From the NCBI RefSeq assembly GCF_000346485.2, contig NZ_KQ976354.1, forward strand, positions 4,243,436-4,307,435: a stretch of 64,000 bases of DNA, written 5' to 3'. The notes beneath the pieces are model-generated. The model had not been told where the DNA came from. It did not search any database and was given only the letters and a program-made list of their open reading frames with translations. Of the stretch, positions 33,368-42,665 are shown piece after piece (within the stretch, counting starts at the first letter, position 1; every line of letters starts with the position of its first letter). This DNA is from Scytonema hofmannii PCC 7110 (lineage in GTDB: Bacteria; Cyanobacteriota; Cyanobacteriia; Cyanobacteriales; Nostocaceae). The position numbers and the translations under genes were made by a program.

Positions 33368-33874
33368 ATGTCACCGTCAAAAATCCAGTTTCCCGAATCT
33401 ACTGAAGTCGTTTCAGCAACCTCTTCACCGTCATGGCAAATCAAGTTGTTGTACGACGGTGAGTGTCCGTTATGTCTGCGAGAGGTAAACTTTTTGAAAA
33501 AACGGGATGCAGGTCGAGGTTTAGTAGCGTTTGTGGATATTGCAGACGAGAACTATACTCCCGAAGCTCATGGTGGTATTGACTTTGAAACGGCGATGGG
33601 ACGAATTCATGCTGTGCTTTCTGACGGTACAGTTATTAAAAATGTGGAAGTTTTTCGTCGGGTCTATGAGACTTTGGGAATGGGCTGGGTTTATTCTGCC
33701 ACCAAATGGCCCATTATCGGACCTATTGTCGATGTACTTTATGGAATTTGGGCTGATTTGCGGCTTGCTCTTACCGGACGCCCAAATATAGCAACTATTG
33801 TTGCCGAACGTCAAAAGCGCATTGAAGGTAAGAGTCAGGGACGTTGTCGGTTAACTCAAGATAGTGATTGTTGA
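33368..33874 (+). CDS. DCC-family thiol-disulfide oxidoreductase (DUF393)
   Basis: A 168-residue DCC protein named for the LYDGECPLCLREVNFL motif (DxxCxxC, about residues 29-36), a thioredoxin-like redox site. The rest of the family pattern is present: FVDIADENYTPEAHGGIDFETAMGRIHAVLSDG, VFRRVYETLGMGWVYSATKWP. The substrate is unknown. It ends with an unusual Cys-containing tail (GRCRLTQDSDC). Confidence 0.88.
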   Translation: MSPSKIQFPESTEVVSATSSPSWQIKLLYDGECPLCLREVNFLKKRDAGRGLVAFVDIADENYTPEAHGGIDFETAMGRIHAVLSDGTVIKNVEVFRRVYETLGMGWVYSATKWPIIGPIVDVLYGIWADLRLALTGRPNIATIVAERQKRIEGKSQGRCRLTQDSDC

Positions 33875-33951
33875 TGCAAAAAAGTTATTTATTATGTTAT
33901 GTAGGTTGGGGAACCACAAAAAGTGCGTAGGTTCCCCTTGGTGTTTCTCAC

Positions 33952-34695
33952 TTATGCAGGTTTTCTCAAAACAAATAAATTACTATGCGCTAATGCAGGA
34001 TTCTTTGTCAAAAAGTTATCCAAAATATTTATTGGTTTCCGCAATAAGCTTGGATAGTTATAGCCTATGACCGAGACGCACTCAAATCCGTGCTGTTCAA
34101 ATAAATACACCCATTCATCGTTTACACTGACACGGAGATGCTTTATATCTACTGCCACATCTTTAGCATATTGAGAGGAAACAGAACCCATACCAGCAGG
34201 AACCTTACCAAAAAGCAAGCGAACTCGGCTCCACCACCAAGCCAAGTTAGGAATTGTAATTAATAAATATCCTCCAGGACATACGACACGCTTCAATTCT
34301 TCTAGGAACACATCGGTATCCATTAAGTGTTCAATCAAATCCCCTGCAACAACGGCATCGAAAAAGTTGTCTTCAACCGGACAAGGCGACACACCACTAA
34401 TCCAAACATGAGCCACAATTCCTTTTTCACGTGCTTCTGTCAGTGGTTCTTCTGAAATATCAAAGCCGTGCATCTCTCTGATACCTGCTTGCTGTTGATA
34501 ATACAAAGCTTGACCGCCTGTACGACAGCCAATATCAGCAACACGTTCTCGACTGGGTAGTTGACGAAGAGTTGAAATTATCAAACTCATTTTCTCCGAT
34601 GCCCACTCGCACTGTCTCTGTTCCTCGTCTTCAGGCATTACTTGACTGTAGGCGATCGCATTAGCACCTAGTGCTAAGTTTTCATTTAGTTTCAT
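33952..34695 (-). CDS. class I SAM-dependent methyltransferase
   Basis: A 247-residue methyltransferase. SAM-binding motif I is VADIGCRTGGQALYY (residues about 53-67), followed by MHGFDISEEPL (motif II), DNFFDAVVAGDLIEHL (motif IV region) and KRVVCPGGYLLITIPN. The composition resembles group 11/12 methyltransferases of unknown substrate, including ubiquinone-like and polysaccharide-linked enzymes. It stands alone, convergent with the DCC gene. Confidence 0.88.
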   Translation of the reverse strand: MKLNENLALGANAIAYSQVMPEDEEQRQCEWASEKMSLIISTLRQLPSRERVADIGCRTGGQALYYQQQAGIREMHGFDISEEPLTEAREKGIVAHVWISGVSPCPVEDNFFDAVVAGDLIEHLMDTDVFLEELKRVVCPGGYLLITIPNLAWWWSRVRLLFGKVPAGMGSVSSQYAKDVAVDIKHLRVSVNDEWVYLFEQHGFECVSVIGYNYPSLLRKPINILDNFLTKNPALAHSNLFVLRKPA

Positions 34696-34942
34696 GGCCA
34701 GAACCCCTCACTATTTTTTCCACAAAATATAAATATAAGATTGGGTGTTTTCTCTAAAAGTGCCTAAGCATTTTAATACAATCGAAAAAAAATATCGTTG
34801 ATACGACTCCGATTGCCTTGGCATTGCTTCAAGGCTCTCTTTTTACCTTCAGATCGATCTTTTGGCGATTGCTAGAAATCATCTCATACCACTTTCTCCG
34901 CTAGTATTGAGTGTATAATAGCAAACAACAAAACAAATTTAA

Positions 34943-35377
34943 ATGAACACAGATTCAGTGATGGCGTACCGAGTTGTTCCTCATTTAACTGAACATCAGA
35001 TTTCAGAATTACTGGATTTGTACAAGCAAGAATTTTGGAGTCAGAAACGCGAGCGAGACGATGTTGTGAAAATGCTTGCAGCAACAGATATTGCGATCGC
35101 TTTAGTTGATGACAGTGACCAATTAATTGGGTTTACACGAGTTTTAACAGACTTCGTGTATAGAGCAATTATTTATGATGTTATTATCAAGTCAAATTAC
35201 CGAAAAATGGGGCTTGGTTCTCAATTGCTCAATGCTGTTGTCAACCATCCCAAATTAGCCTCAGTCGAGCAAATTGCTCTTTACTGTCTCCCAGAAATCA
35301 TTCCTTTCTACGAAAAGTGGGGTTTTACAGCTAATACAGGTGGTATTCAACTGATGTATCGTACCAGTAATCAGTGA
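34943..35377 (+). CDS. GNAT-family N-acetyltransferase
   Basis: A 144-residue acetyltransferase. The acetyl-CoA binding loop is SNYRKMGLGSQLLNAVVNH (R/QxxGxG/A), preceded by the core strand AIIYDVIIK and followed by IALYCLPEIIPFYEKWGF. ATG 34943 (MNTDSVMAYRVV); Met7 is an alternative. The final codons TCN-Q-TGA run into the AGTGACC heptamer array, which supplies the stop codon. Confidence 0.88.
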   Translation: MNTDSVMAYRVVPHLTEHQISELLDLYKQEFWSQKRERDDVVKMLAATDIAIALVDDSDQLIGFTRVLTDFVYRAIIYDVIIKSNYRKMGLGSQLLNAVVNHPKLASVEQIALYCLPEIIPFYEKWGFTANTGGIQLMYRTSNQ

Positions 35378-35477
35378 CCAGTGACCAGTGACCAGTGACC
35401 AGTAGCTACTAACCACTAACCACTAACCACTAACAACTAACCACTAACAACTAACAACTAACCACTAACCACTAACA
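35373..35477. repeat. heptanucleotide arrays (AGTGACC)n and (CACTAAC)n
   Basis: Four AGTGACC units lie directly at the GNAT stop codon, followed after AGTAGCTA by about nine CACTAAC/CAACTAA units. Two different heptamer families are adjacent, as also seen near 25460 and 31950. Confidence 0.95.
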
Positions 35478-35582
35478 GATAAACAGAGTTAGTGATTATG
35501 CTAACCTTAATTATCCTTTATATTTTCAGAAAATCTCTTTCTTGGCGTTCTTGGCGTCTTGGCGGTTATATAATTATTACTT

Positions 35583-36491
35583 ATGTCTTCACTTGTTAAA
35601 ATCGAAAGCATATACACAGATGGTGCTTGTACGGGTAATCCCGGACCTGGAGGTTGGGGCGTCGTCGTTTATTTCAGTGATGGTTCTATTCACGAAATGG
35701 GTGACGCGTACCCTCAAACCACAAACAACAGGATGGAAATGCAAGCAGCAATAGCCGCCCTTGAATTTCTGAAAGAATCAGAACAAACTCAGCCAATCAC
35801 CCTTTACACTGATAGCGAATATCTCATTAATAGCGTTACGAAATGGATTAAAGGCTGGAAAAACAAGGGCTGGAAGAAGTCAGACGGCAAACCCGTTCTC
35901 AACCAAGATCTTTTGGAAACTCTAGATCAACTCAATAACTCGAAGGTTAAATGGGAGTACGTTCGGGGTCATGCAGGTAATATTGGTAACGAACGCTGTG
36001 ATGCGATCGCCCGTGCTTATGCAAACGGTAGAACCCCCTCCTTAAAACACATGACCTTCTCTCACAAATACGAAAAAAGTGAGGTTGCAACCACAGCATC
36101 TGATTTTGAGTCAAACTCTACAATAATTAACAAAAAGAAACAAGAAATCAGGACGCTTGAAACCAATATAACCAATCCTATGGAACCACAAACCTCCCAT
36201 ACTAGCTCTGTATCTGAAGAAGTACCGCGAGAAATGAGGGTTACGCAACTCCGTAACTTAGTGGAAACTCTTCGCATTGCAGACGAAATAGCAGAAAAAG
36301 GCTACTTAATCACGAGTTCCGAACTTGCAGACCTGATGGATGTGCATGCAAGTGCAGTCACCAGCCGTGGCGATGAATGGCGCTGGCGGAATTGGATTGT
36401 CTCGCGGGTACGGCGTGAAGGTAATCAGATTCTTTGGGAACTAGAACGGGGCGATAAGGTGGAGAGTGAAGAGGAAGGGAGTAGGGAGTAG
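35583..36491 (+). CDS. rnhA: ribonuclease HI with C-terminal cyanobacterial extension
   Basis: The N-terminal 150 residues are RNase HI, which removes RNA from RNA-DNA hybrids. The active-site carboxylates are visible: Asp in IYTDGACTGNPGPGGWG, Glu in NNRMEMQAAIAAL, Asp in LYTDSEYLINSV and Asp in GNERCDAIARAYA, with the flexible-loop His in RGHAGN. A linker leads to a second domain (about residues 220-295, LRNLVETLRIADEIAEKGYL…ELADLMDVHASAVTSRGDEWRW) with helix-turn-helix character. The C-terminus (EEEGSRE-TAG) is encoded by a GGGAGTA heptamer array. Confidence 0.92.
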   Translation: MSSLVKIESIYTDGACTGNPGPGGWGVVVYFSDGSIHEMGDAYPQTTNNRMEMQAAIAALEFLKESEQTQPITLYTDSEYLINSVTKWIKGWKNKGWKKSDGKPVLNQDLLETLDQLNNSKVKWEYVRGHAGNIGNERCDAIARAYANGRTPSLKHMTFSHKYEKSEVATTASDFESNSTIINKKKQEIRTLETNITNPMEPQTSHTSSVSEEVPREMRVTQLRNLVETLRIADEIAEKGYLITSSELADLMDVHASAVTSRGDEWRWRNWIVSRVRREGNQILWELERGDKVESEEEGSRE

Positions 36492-36550
36492 GGAGTAGGG
36501 AGTAGGGAAATTTGGAATTTTCACCACTCACCACTCACCACTCACCACTC
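36482..36550. repeat. heptanucleotide arrays (GGGAGTA)n and (CTCACCA)n
   Basis: About four GGGAGTA units overlap the rnhA stop, and after a short AT patch about four CTCACCA units run to the cruG stop (36552-36554). Both convergent genes therefore end in repeat DNA. Confidence 0.95.
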
Positions 36551-36551
36551 C

Positions 36552-37751
36552 CTACCCATACTTCCTTCCCCTCCATTCTCTGGGGGTGCGAAGTGCAGAT
36601 AAAAAGATTCGCAGCACTGCTATTGGATCGGCAAAGGGGGAAAGCCAAAATAACCAACCGCCTTTTGCTTGTGCTCGGTCATAGGAAGGTGCGATCGCAA
36701 AAAGCAGTGCAAAGCGAATCACCAGTAGGAAGAGATTGAGTCCTAGGAGGAGGGGAGAGGGGGAGGGGGAGAGGGGGAGAGGGGGGGAGAAGGAGAAAAG
36801 GATAAGGTAAGTGAGTAAGACCATCAGGGGTAGAGCTTGGACTGAGGTGAGTAGCCATAAATCTCCCCAAAGTTGAGCGCGAGAGGAAGCATCTTTAAGA
36901 TCGAGGCTTCGCCCCCACTCTTTCCACGTTTCTAGTGCTCCCTCATACATCCGAACCTTTAAAACCTTTGCTCCATCCAAAAAACCTACCTTGTATCCAG
37001 AGGCGGCTATATTCCTTGCCAAAGTGACATCATCGCAAAATGAATGACCTGCACTGGTATAGCCTCCCACAGCAGCTAAAACAGAGCGACGGCATAAAAA
37101 GCATTGCCCATTTGCCATCACGCGTTCTGGTTGTTCTGAGTTAACGCCAGCTGGGTTAAATCTATAAAGCAGAGTCATCAAGAGCGCTGGTTGCAGCCAA
37201 CACTCCCCTGGGTACTTAAGAATAAACTGAGGCGATAGAGAAACCAAGTCATATCCTTGAGAGTCTGCTGTCTTGACTAAGGAAGCCACTAAACCAGGTG
37301 AGGGCTGAGTATCAGCATCCATACCAAGAAACCACTCACTTGCTTCTGAGCTTTGCAAAAATCCGTTGTGTAGCGCCCAGGGACGCCCCACCCAACCGGG
37401 GGGGAGGGGATCGTCTGTCATGAGGCGAAAGCGGGGGTCTTTTTGCTGTGCTGCTTTTACTAAGTCGGGAGTGCCATCACTCGATCTGCTATCGACAACA
37501 ATCGTTTCCCGAACTTCATAACTTTGCCGACTTAAGCCAGTTAGTAGAGGACTAATACGACTGACTTCGTTTAATGTGGGAATTACGATGCTCACACACC
37601 CCAAAATTTCCGGCGTGGGATTTTGGGGTGTAATTGGGGGTTGACGGCTTGGTCCTCTAAGGAGGCGCGACAGCAATATGGCTGTCGCTGGTAGTTGGAT
37701 GACCAACAAAAAAAGTGAGATAGCATTCGCTATCATCCCAGTATCAATCAC
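36552..37751 (-). CDS. cruG: carotenoid 2-O-glycosyltransferase-type enzyme (CruG)
   Basis: A 399-residue membrane-associated GT2 glycosyltransferase. Features are an N-terminal helix (AISLFLLVIQLPATAILL), the GT-A motif VSIVIPTLNEVSRISPLL, VVDSRSSDGTPDLV, the DxD-like LGMDADTQPSPG, and C-terminal membrane helices. With cruF immediately upstream on the same strand (12-bp gap), it matches the myxol glycosylation step of myxoxanthophyll synthesis. The C-terminal region contains a Pro/Ser/Leu insert (SPPLPLSPSPSPLLL, about residues 312-327) encoded by a GGGGGAGA repeat, an apparent in-frame repeat expansion. Confidence 0.88.
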   Translation of the reverse strand: MIDTGMIANAISLFLLVIQLPATAILLSRLLRGPSRQPPITPQNPTPEILGCVSIVIPTLNEVSRISPLLTGLSRQSYEVRETIVVDSRSSDGTPDLVKAAQQKDPRFRLMTDDPLPPGWVGRPWALHNGFLQSSEASEWFLGMDADTQPSPGLVASLVKTADSQGYDLVSLSPQFILKYPGECWLQPALLMTLLYRFNPAGVNSEQPERVMANGQCFLCRRSVLAAVGGYTSAGHSFCDDVTLARNIAASGYKVGFLDGAKVLKVRMYEGALETWKEWGRSLDLKDASSRAQLWGDLWLLTSVQALPLMVLLTYLILFSFSPPLPLSPSPSPLLLGLNLFLLVIRFALLFAIAPSYDRAQAKGGWLFWLSPFADPIAVLRIFLSALRTPREWRGRKYG

Positions 37752-37763
37752 AGTTTGTAAAAT

Positions 37764-38678
37764 TTACTTGACAGCAACCTTAACATTTGCTGTTGAAACT
37801 TCAGCCGTGGCTGTGGGAGATGTAACTGTGAGATTGTGAATCGCAGTTGCAGACAACCAAAGTACAACAGCAGGAGCAACCCCAAGTCCAAATCCCAAGG
37901 AAACTGGTATAAAATACCCAGCACCCAAACTGAGTCCGGCAGCAAAGATAAAGTTGCTCAAGTATACAATAATTGGCACAGTGAGTTGTGATCGCTCTAA
38001 TTTAACGGGTGTGTTTCTCCACAACAGCGCCGCTACACTCATAAACAAGGCACTTGTGCCGAACCAACCAGCATAGTTTTGATAAGGTGTCCCAAAGAAC
38101 GCGCCTGGTTGTTCCCAATACCAGAAAGGAAAGGCGGTTTGGCTCATAGCAGGTTCCAAGGCAAAATCCCAACTGGTAAACAGTAAAGCCCCAAGAAGTA
38201 CTGCAGCAATTTGACGACCTAAAGAGGGTTTTTCGGCTACTTTCAAACCTGTACGAGCGAGAAGGTAGGCTGACAAACCCACATAGAACCAAGATAAAGG
38301 AATTGTAAACGGCACAAGCCCCGCAATTTTATATCCCAATCCGCTTAGGTAACTATAGTATCCAAAAGGAAACCCTGTACTGGTTCCCAATAATTCACTC
38401 CCTACTGATATCAGGAGAGATGGAACCATAAATAACAGCCAAGTGCGCCATCCCAGGACTCGTGAGGCAAAAATTGAGACAGCTATTGTCCCAAAAATAA
38501 TGTCTACCACACCACCATCAGCCATACTTAACTGCATAGCTGTCTGTCCAACTCCCCCTCCCAAGTTCAGAATAACTTCAGCATGAGGTATGACTAGTAG
38601 AATACCAATCAATCCAAAAACTTTCGCTAAAATATGACCGATCAGGCATATACGCTCAGTGATAACCAGTTGTTTCAT
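37764..38678 (-). CDS. cruF: gamma-carotene 1'-hydroxylase (carotenoid hydratase) CruF
   Basis: A 304-residue polytopic membrane protein of the CruF/carotenoid biosynthesis family, with about seven hydrophobic helices. Signature parts are MADGGVVDIIFGTIAVSIFA, LGTSTGFPFGYYSYLSGLGYKIAGLVPFTIPLSWFYVG and SWDFALEPAMSQ…WYWEQPGAFFGTPYQNYAGWF. CruF adds water to the psi end of gamma-carotene to make 1'-hydroxy derivatives on the way to myxol. It is the first gene of a two-gene operon with cruG. The divergent gap 38679-38989 shows no other gene. Confidence 0.92.
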   Translation of the reverse strand: MKQLVITERICLIGHILAKVFGLIGILLVIPHAEVILNLGGGVGQTAMQLSMADGGVVDIIFGTIAVSIFASRVLGWRTWLLFMVPSLLISVGSELLGTSTGFPFGYYSYLSGLGYKIAGLVPFTIPLSWFYVGLSAYLLARTGLKVAEKPSLGRQIAAVLLGALLFTSWDFALEPAMSQTAFPFWYWEQPGAFFGTPYQNYAGWFGTSALFMSVAALLWRNTPVKLERSQLTVPIIVYLSNFIFAAGLSLGAGYFIPVSLGFGLGVAPAVVLWLSATAIHNLTVTSPTATAEVSTANVKVAVK

Positions 38679-38989
38679 GATAATTCCCTTACAAGATGTG
38701 ATGTGCAGCTACGCATTCTGCTAATAGTTTACAAATGTTTAATAAAATATTTAATACTTTATATAGCACTTCTGGGTAACCTTGCTTTGCTTTCTTTTAG
38801 AGAGCATAATCTCCTATTGATTGAAGGAAGAATAAATTATGACGATAAACCTATAGTTTAACTGAATCGGCGTAAGTCCCCCAAATCGGTGGTGGGATAT
38901 CAGCCAAATGACCACAATGACATCCCTAACCCTTCGTTACCGATGCGATCGGTTATTTTGAGAGAATGCTCGCGCTAAAAATCTAACCC

Positions 38990-39436
38990 ATGTCATTTTT
39001 GAAAAGACTTCCTTGGGTTTCCCTCTCTCTTCTGTTGCTAACCTATGCCACCTATGGCTGGTTGATCTCCAAAGCAAAAGCACCCTTGCTTGTATGGCTG
39101 CTTGCTGTTACAGCTTCTCTTCTTCTTGTGGGAGGTTTAACCAGTCCCTTAAATAGAGTTGCGGGCTACTCCTTTGTTCTATTCAAGTCCAATCTCAGGT
39201 CTTTTACCATGACCGTTTTGGCATCTCTCTTATTCTTTGTCATGGTTGCCTGGTTTCGGGTATTTTTAGATACTTTGGTGATTTTTGCTGCTTCTATCTT
39301 GGCAAGAATAGACTTTCAAACATCTAGTTTCAGTCGGAGACAAACCTTTTGGATTTTATCTACTATATCTCTCATAGGTTTGGGCTTGGGTGCGATCGCT
39401 CAAAGATTGTTGGTGTCAACCGTACACTTACATTAG
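38990..39436 (+). CDS. four-helix membrane protein of unknown function
   Basis: A 148-residue protein with four predicted membrane helices (about residues 9-26, 31-50, 72-92 and 120-138), with basic residues near the start (MSFLKRLPW). Similar small cyanobacterial membrane proteins exist, but I cannot assign a family. ATG 38990. Convergent with por, separated by a repeat hairpin. Confidence 0.65.
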   Translation: MSFLKRLPWVSLSLLLLTYATYGWLISKAKAPLLVWLLAVTASLLLVGGLTSPLNRVAGYSFVLFKSNLRSFTMTVLASLLFFVMVAWFRVFLDTLVIFAASILARIDFQTSSFSRRQTFWILSTISLIGLGLGAIAQRLLVSTVHLH

Positions 39437-39456
39437 GGCTAGGGGCTAAGTTGGTC

Positions 39457-39492
39457 GAGATCCCCGACAACTCAGGCGAAGTCGGGGATCTC
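39457..39492. terminator. hairpin between convergent genes
   Basis: GAGATCCCCGAC (39457-39468) pairs perfectly with GTCGGGGATCTC (39481-39492). A member of the dispersed GATCCCCGAC hairpin family, placed between two convergent genes, where it could terminate both. Confidence 0.5.
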
Positions 39493-39509
39493 GCAAGTCC
39501 TGAGTCCCG

Positions 39510-40947
<1,438 letters not shown>

Positions 40948-41952
40948 ATGAGAACAAATTCTTTAAAAGACCCATTTCTTATTCTTATCGTTGATGATGA
41001 TTCTTTTATTCGGACGCAACTTCGATTGTGCTTGGAAAAAGAAGGGTATTGGGTAACCGAAGCCAAAAATGGAGAAGATGCGATCGCACTCTGTCAAACT
41101 CTGCGTCCTGATGCGGTGCTTCTTGATGCCATGATGACTGGAATTGACGGTTTTGAGTGTTGTTCTCAGTTACGAACAATTCCTCATTGGCAGCACGTTC
41201 CTATTTTAATGATTACAGGGCTTGAAGATCAAGCGTCAGTTGACCGTGCTTTTGAAGCAGGTGCTACTGATTATGTCAACAAACCTATTCATTGGGCTGT
41301 TTTGCGCCAACGGGTGAAAAAAGCCCTCGAGCAATCTCAGCTTCATCAAAAGCTAGAAATGGCTAACCAAGAATTGCAACGATCTGCGACTACTGACGAA
41401 TTAACACAAGTCGCTAATCGTCGTCACTTTGAAGAGCATTTGAAACTGGTGTGGCGGAGTATGATGCGAGAACGGTTACCCATATCTCTCATTCTGTGCG
41501 ATATTGATTTTTTCAAGTTCTATAATGATACTTACGGTCATCAAACAGGCGATAAGTGCCTTTACAAAGTTGCTCAAGCTATTAGAAATGAAGCAAAGCG
41601 TTCTACCGATCTAGTCGCCCGTTATGGGGGGGAAGAATTTGCTGTCATACTACCTAATACAAGTGCTGCTGGTTCTGCTTGTGTTGCGGCAACAATTTGT
41701 TCTGCTATCCGAACATTAAATATTCCCCATATCAATTCAAAAGTGAGCGATTGTGTTACCATTAGTGCCGGAGTTTCTACAGAAATTCCCAGCGCCCACT
41801 CCAGTTATGAAGAACTGATTGCTATGGCTGATAAGTCACTCTATCAGGCGAAAGCAGATGGACGAAACTGCTTTAGACATTATAATCAGCAATTTTTAGT
41901 CATCAAACGTTCCCATTATTTTTCAAACAATCAACATTCTTCTGCTAAATGA
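40948..41952 (+). CDS. response regulator with GGDEF diguanylate cyclase output
   Basis: A 334-residue protein. The receiver domain (1-125) has LILIVDDDSF, the phospho-acceptor Asp in AVLLDAMMTGIDGFE, and Lys in YVNKPIHW. A coiled-coil linker leads to a GGDEF domain (about 155-315) with GGEEF, the active-site form that makes cyclic di-GMP, and an upstream inhibitory site RSTD five residues before it. It should therefore be an enzyme with product inhibition, activated by phosphorylation. The upstream kinase is unknown; the large hybrid kinases downstream are candidates. Confidence 0.93.
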   Translation: MRTNSLKDPFLILIVDDDSFIRTQLRLCLEKEGYWVTEAKNGEDAIALCQTLRPDAVLLDAMMTGIDGFECCSQLRTIPHWQHVPILMITGLEDQASVDRAFEAGATDYVNKPIHWAVLRQRVKKALEQSQLHQKLEMANQELQRSATTDELTQVANRRHFEEHLKLVWRSMMRERLPISLILCDIDFFKFYNDTYGHQTGDKCLYKVAQAIRNEAKRSTDLVARYGGEEFAVILPNTSAAGSACVAATICSAIRTLNIPHINSKVSDCVTISAGVSTEIPSAHSSYEELIAMADKSLYQAKADGRNCFRHYNQQFLVIKRSHYFSNNQHSSAK

Positions 41953-42024
41953 TCGAACTTATTGCAGGAAACATATTTAGACCTTCGATATGGTACGATG
42001 GAGAGCGATCTCATTTAGGAAATT

Positions 42025-42057
42025 AGAACCCCGATTTCTTAAAGAAACCGGGGTTCT
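42025..42057. repeat. dispersed hairpin (AGAACCCC…GGGGTTCT)
   Basis: AGAACCCCGATTTCTT with AAGAAACCGGGGTTCT; one mismatch pair. Variant of the GATCCCCGAC hairpin family, 75 bp after the REC-GGDEF gene, where it may act as a terminator. Confidence 0.6.
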
Positions 42058-42110
42058 GACACCTCAATTATTGTAATCCCTTGCAGTATTGCTAAGTTTT
42101 AAAAGTTTTG

Positions 42111-42617
42111 GGCGAATATAATTCGCGACGATACAAACGCTCGTCCGCCTGCGCGGACTAACGAGAAATTCAGGTTTTGAAACCCACGTAGGTGGGTTTC
42201 GCTTGTATAGTCGCGATTACGAACATCGCTAGAACTAGTAGAAATTTCGCGACGATACAAACGCTCGTCCGCCTGCGCGGACTAACGAGAAATTCAGGTT
42301 TTGAAACCCACGTAGGTGGGTTTCGCTTGTATAGCCGCGATTACGAACATCGCCAAGGCTGTATCAATTTCGCGACGATACAAACGCTCGTCCGCCTGCG
42401 CGGACTAACGAGAAATTCAGGTTTTGAAACCCACGTAGGTGGGTTTCGCTTGTATAGCCGCGATTACGAACATCGCCAAGGCTGTATCAATTTCGCGACG
42501 ATACAAACGCTCGTCCGCCTGTACGGACTAACAAGAAATTCAGGTTTTGAAACCCACGTAGGTGGGTTTCGCTTGTATAGCCGCGATTACGAACATCGCC
42601 AAGGCTGTATTAATTGA
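42111..42617. repeat. 123-bp tandem repeat, four copies
   Basis: Unit starts CGCGACGATACAAACGCTCG at 42124, 42248, 42371 and 42494 (periods 124, 123, 123). Each unit includes a GAAACCCACGTAGGTGGGTTTC palindrome core, given here by its parts GAAACCCACG and its inverse. The first copy begins with GGCGAATATAATTCGC, like the single copy at 20123. Because the period is divisible by three, an open frame runs through it (42192-42617), but the peptide is just the repeat translated. Confidence 0.95.
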
Positions 42618-42665
42618 GACTATACAAGCATCCTCTAAGACAGGCGAGACGCCTGTGCTACGCCA

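Noticed and set aside
42192-42617. 141-codon open frame over the 123-bp tandem repeat
   Set aside because: It is the repeat translated four times; the period is divisible by three, so openness is automatic. No ribosome binding site or non-repeat sequence.
42111-42617. CRISPR array
   Set aside because: The whole 123-bp unit repeats with no unique spacers, and no cas genes are nearby.
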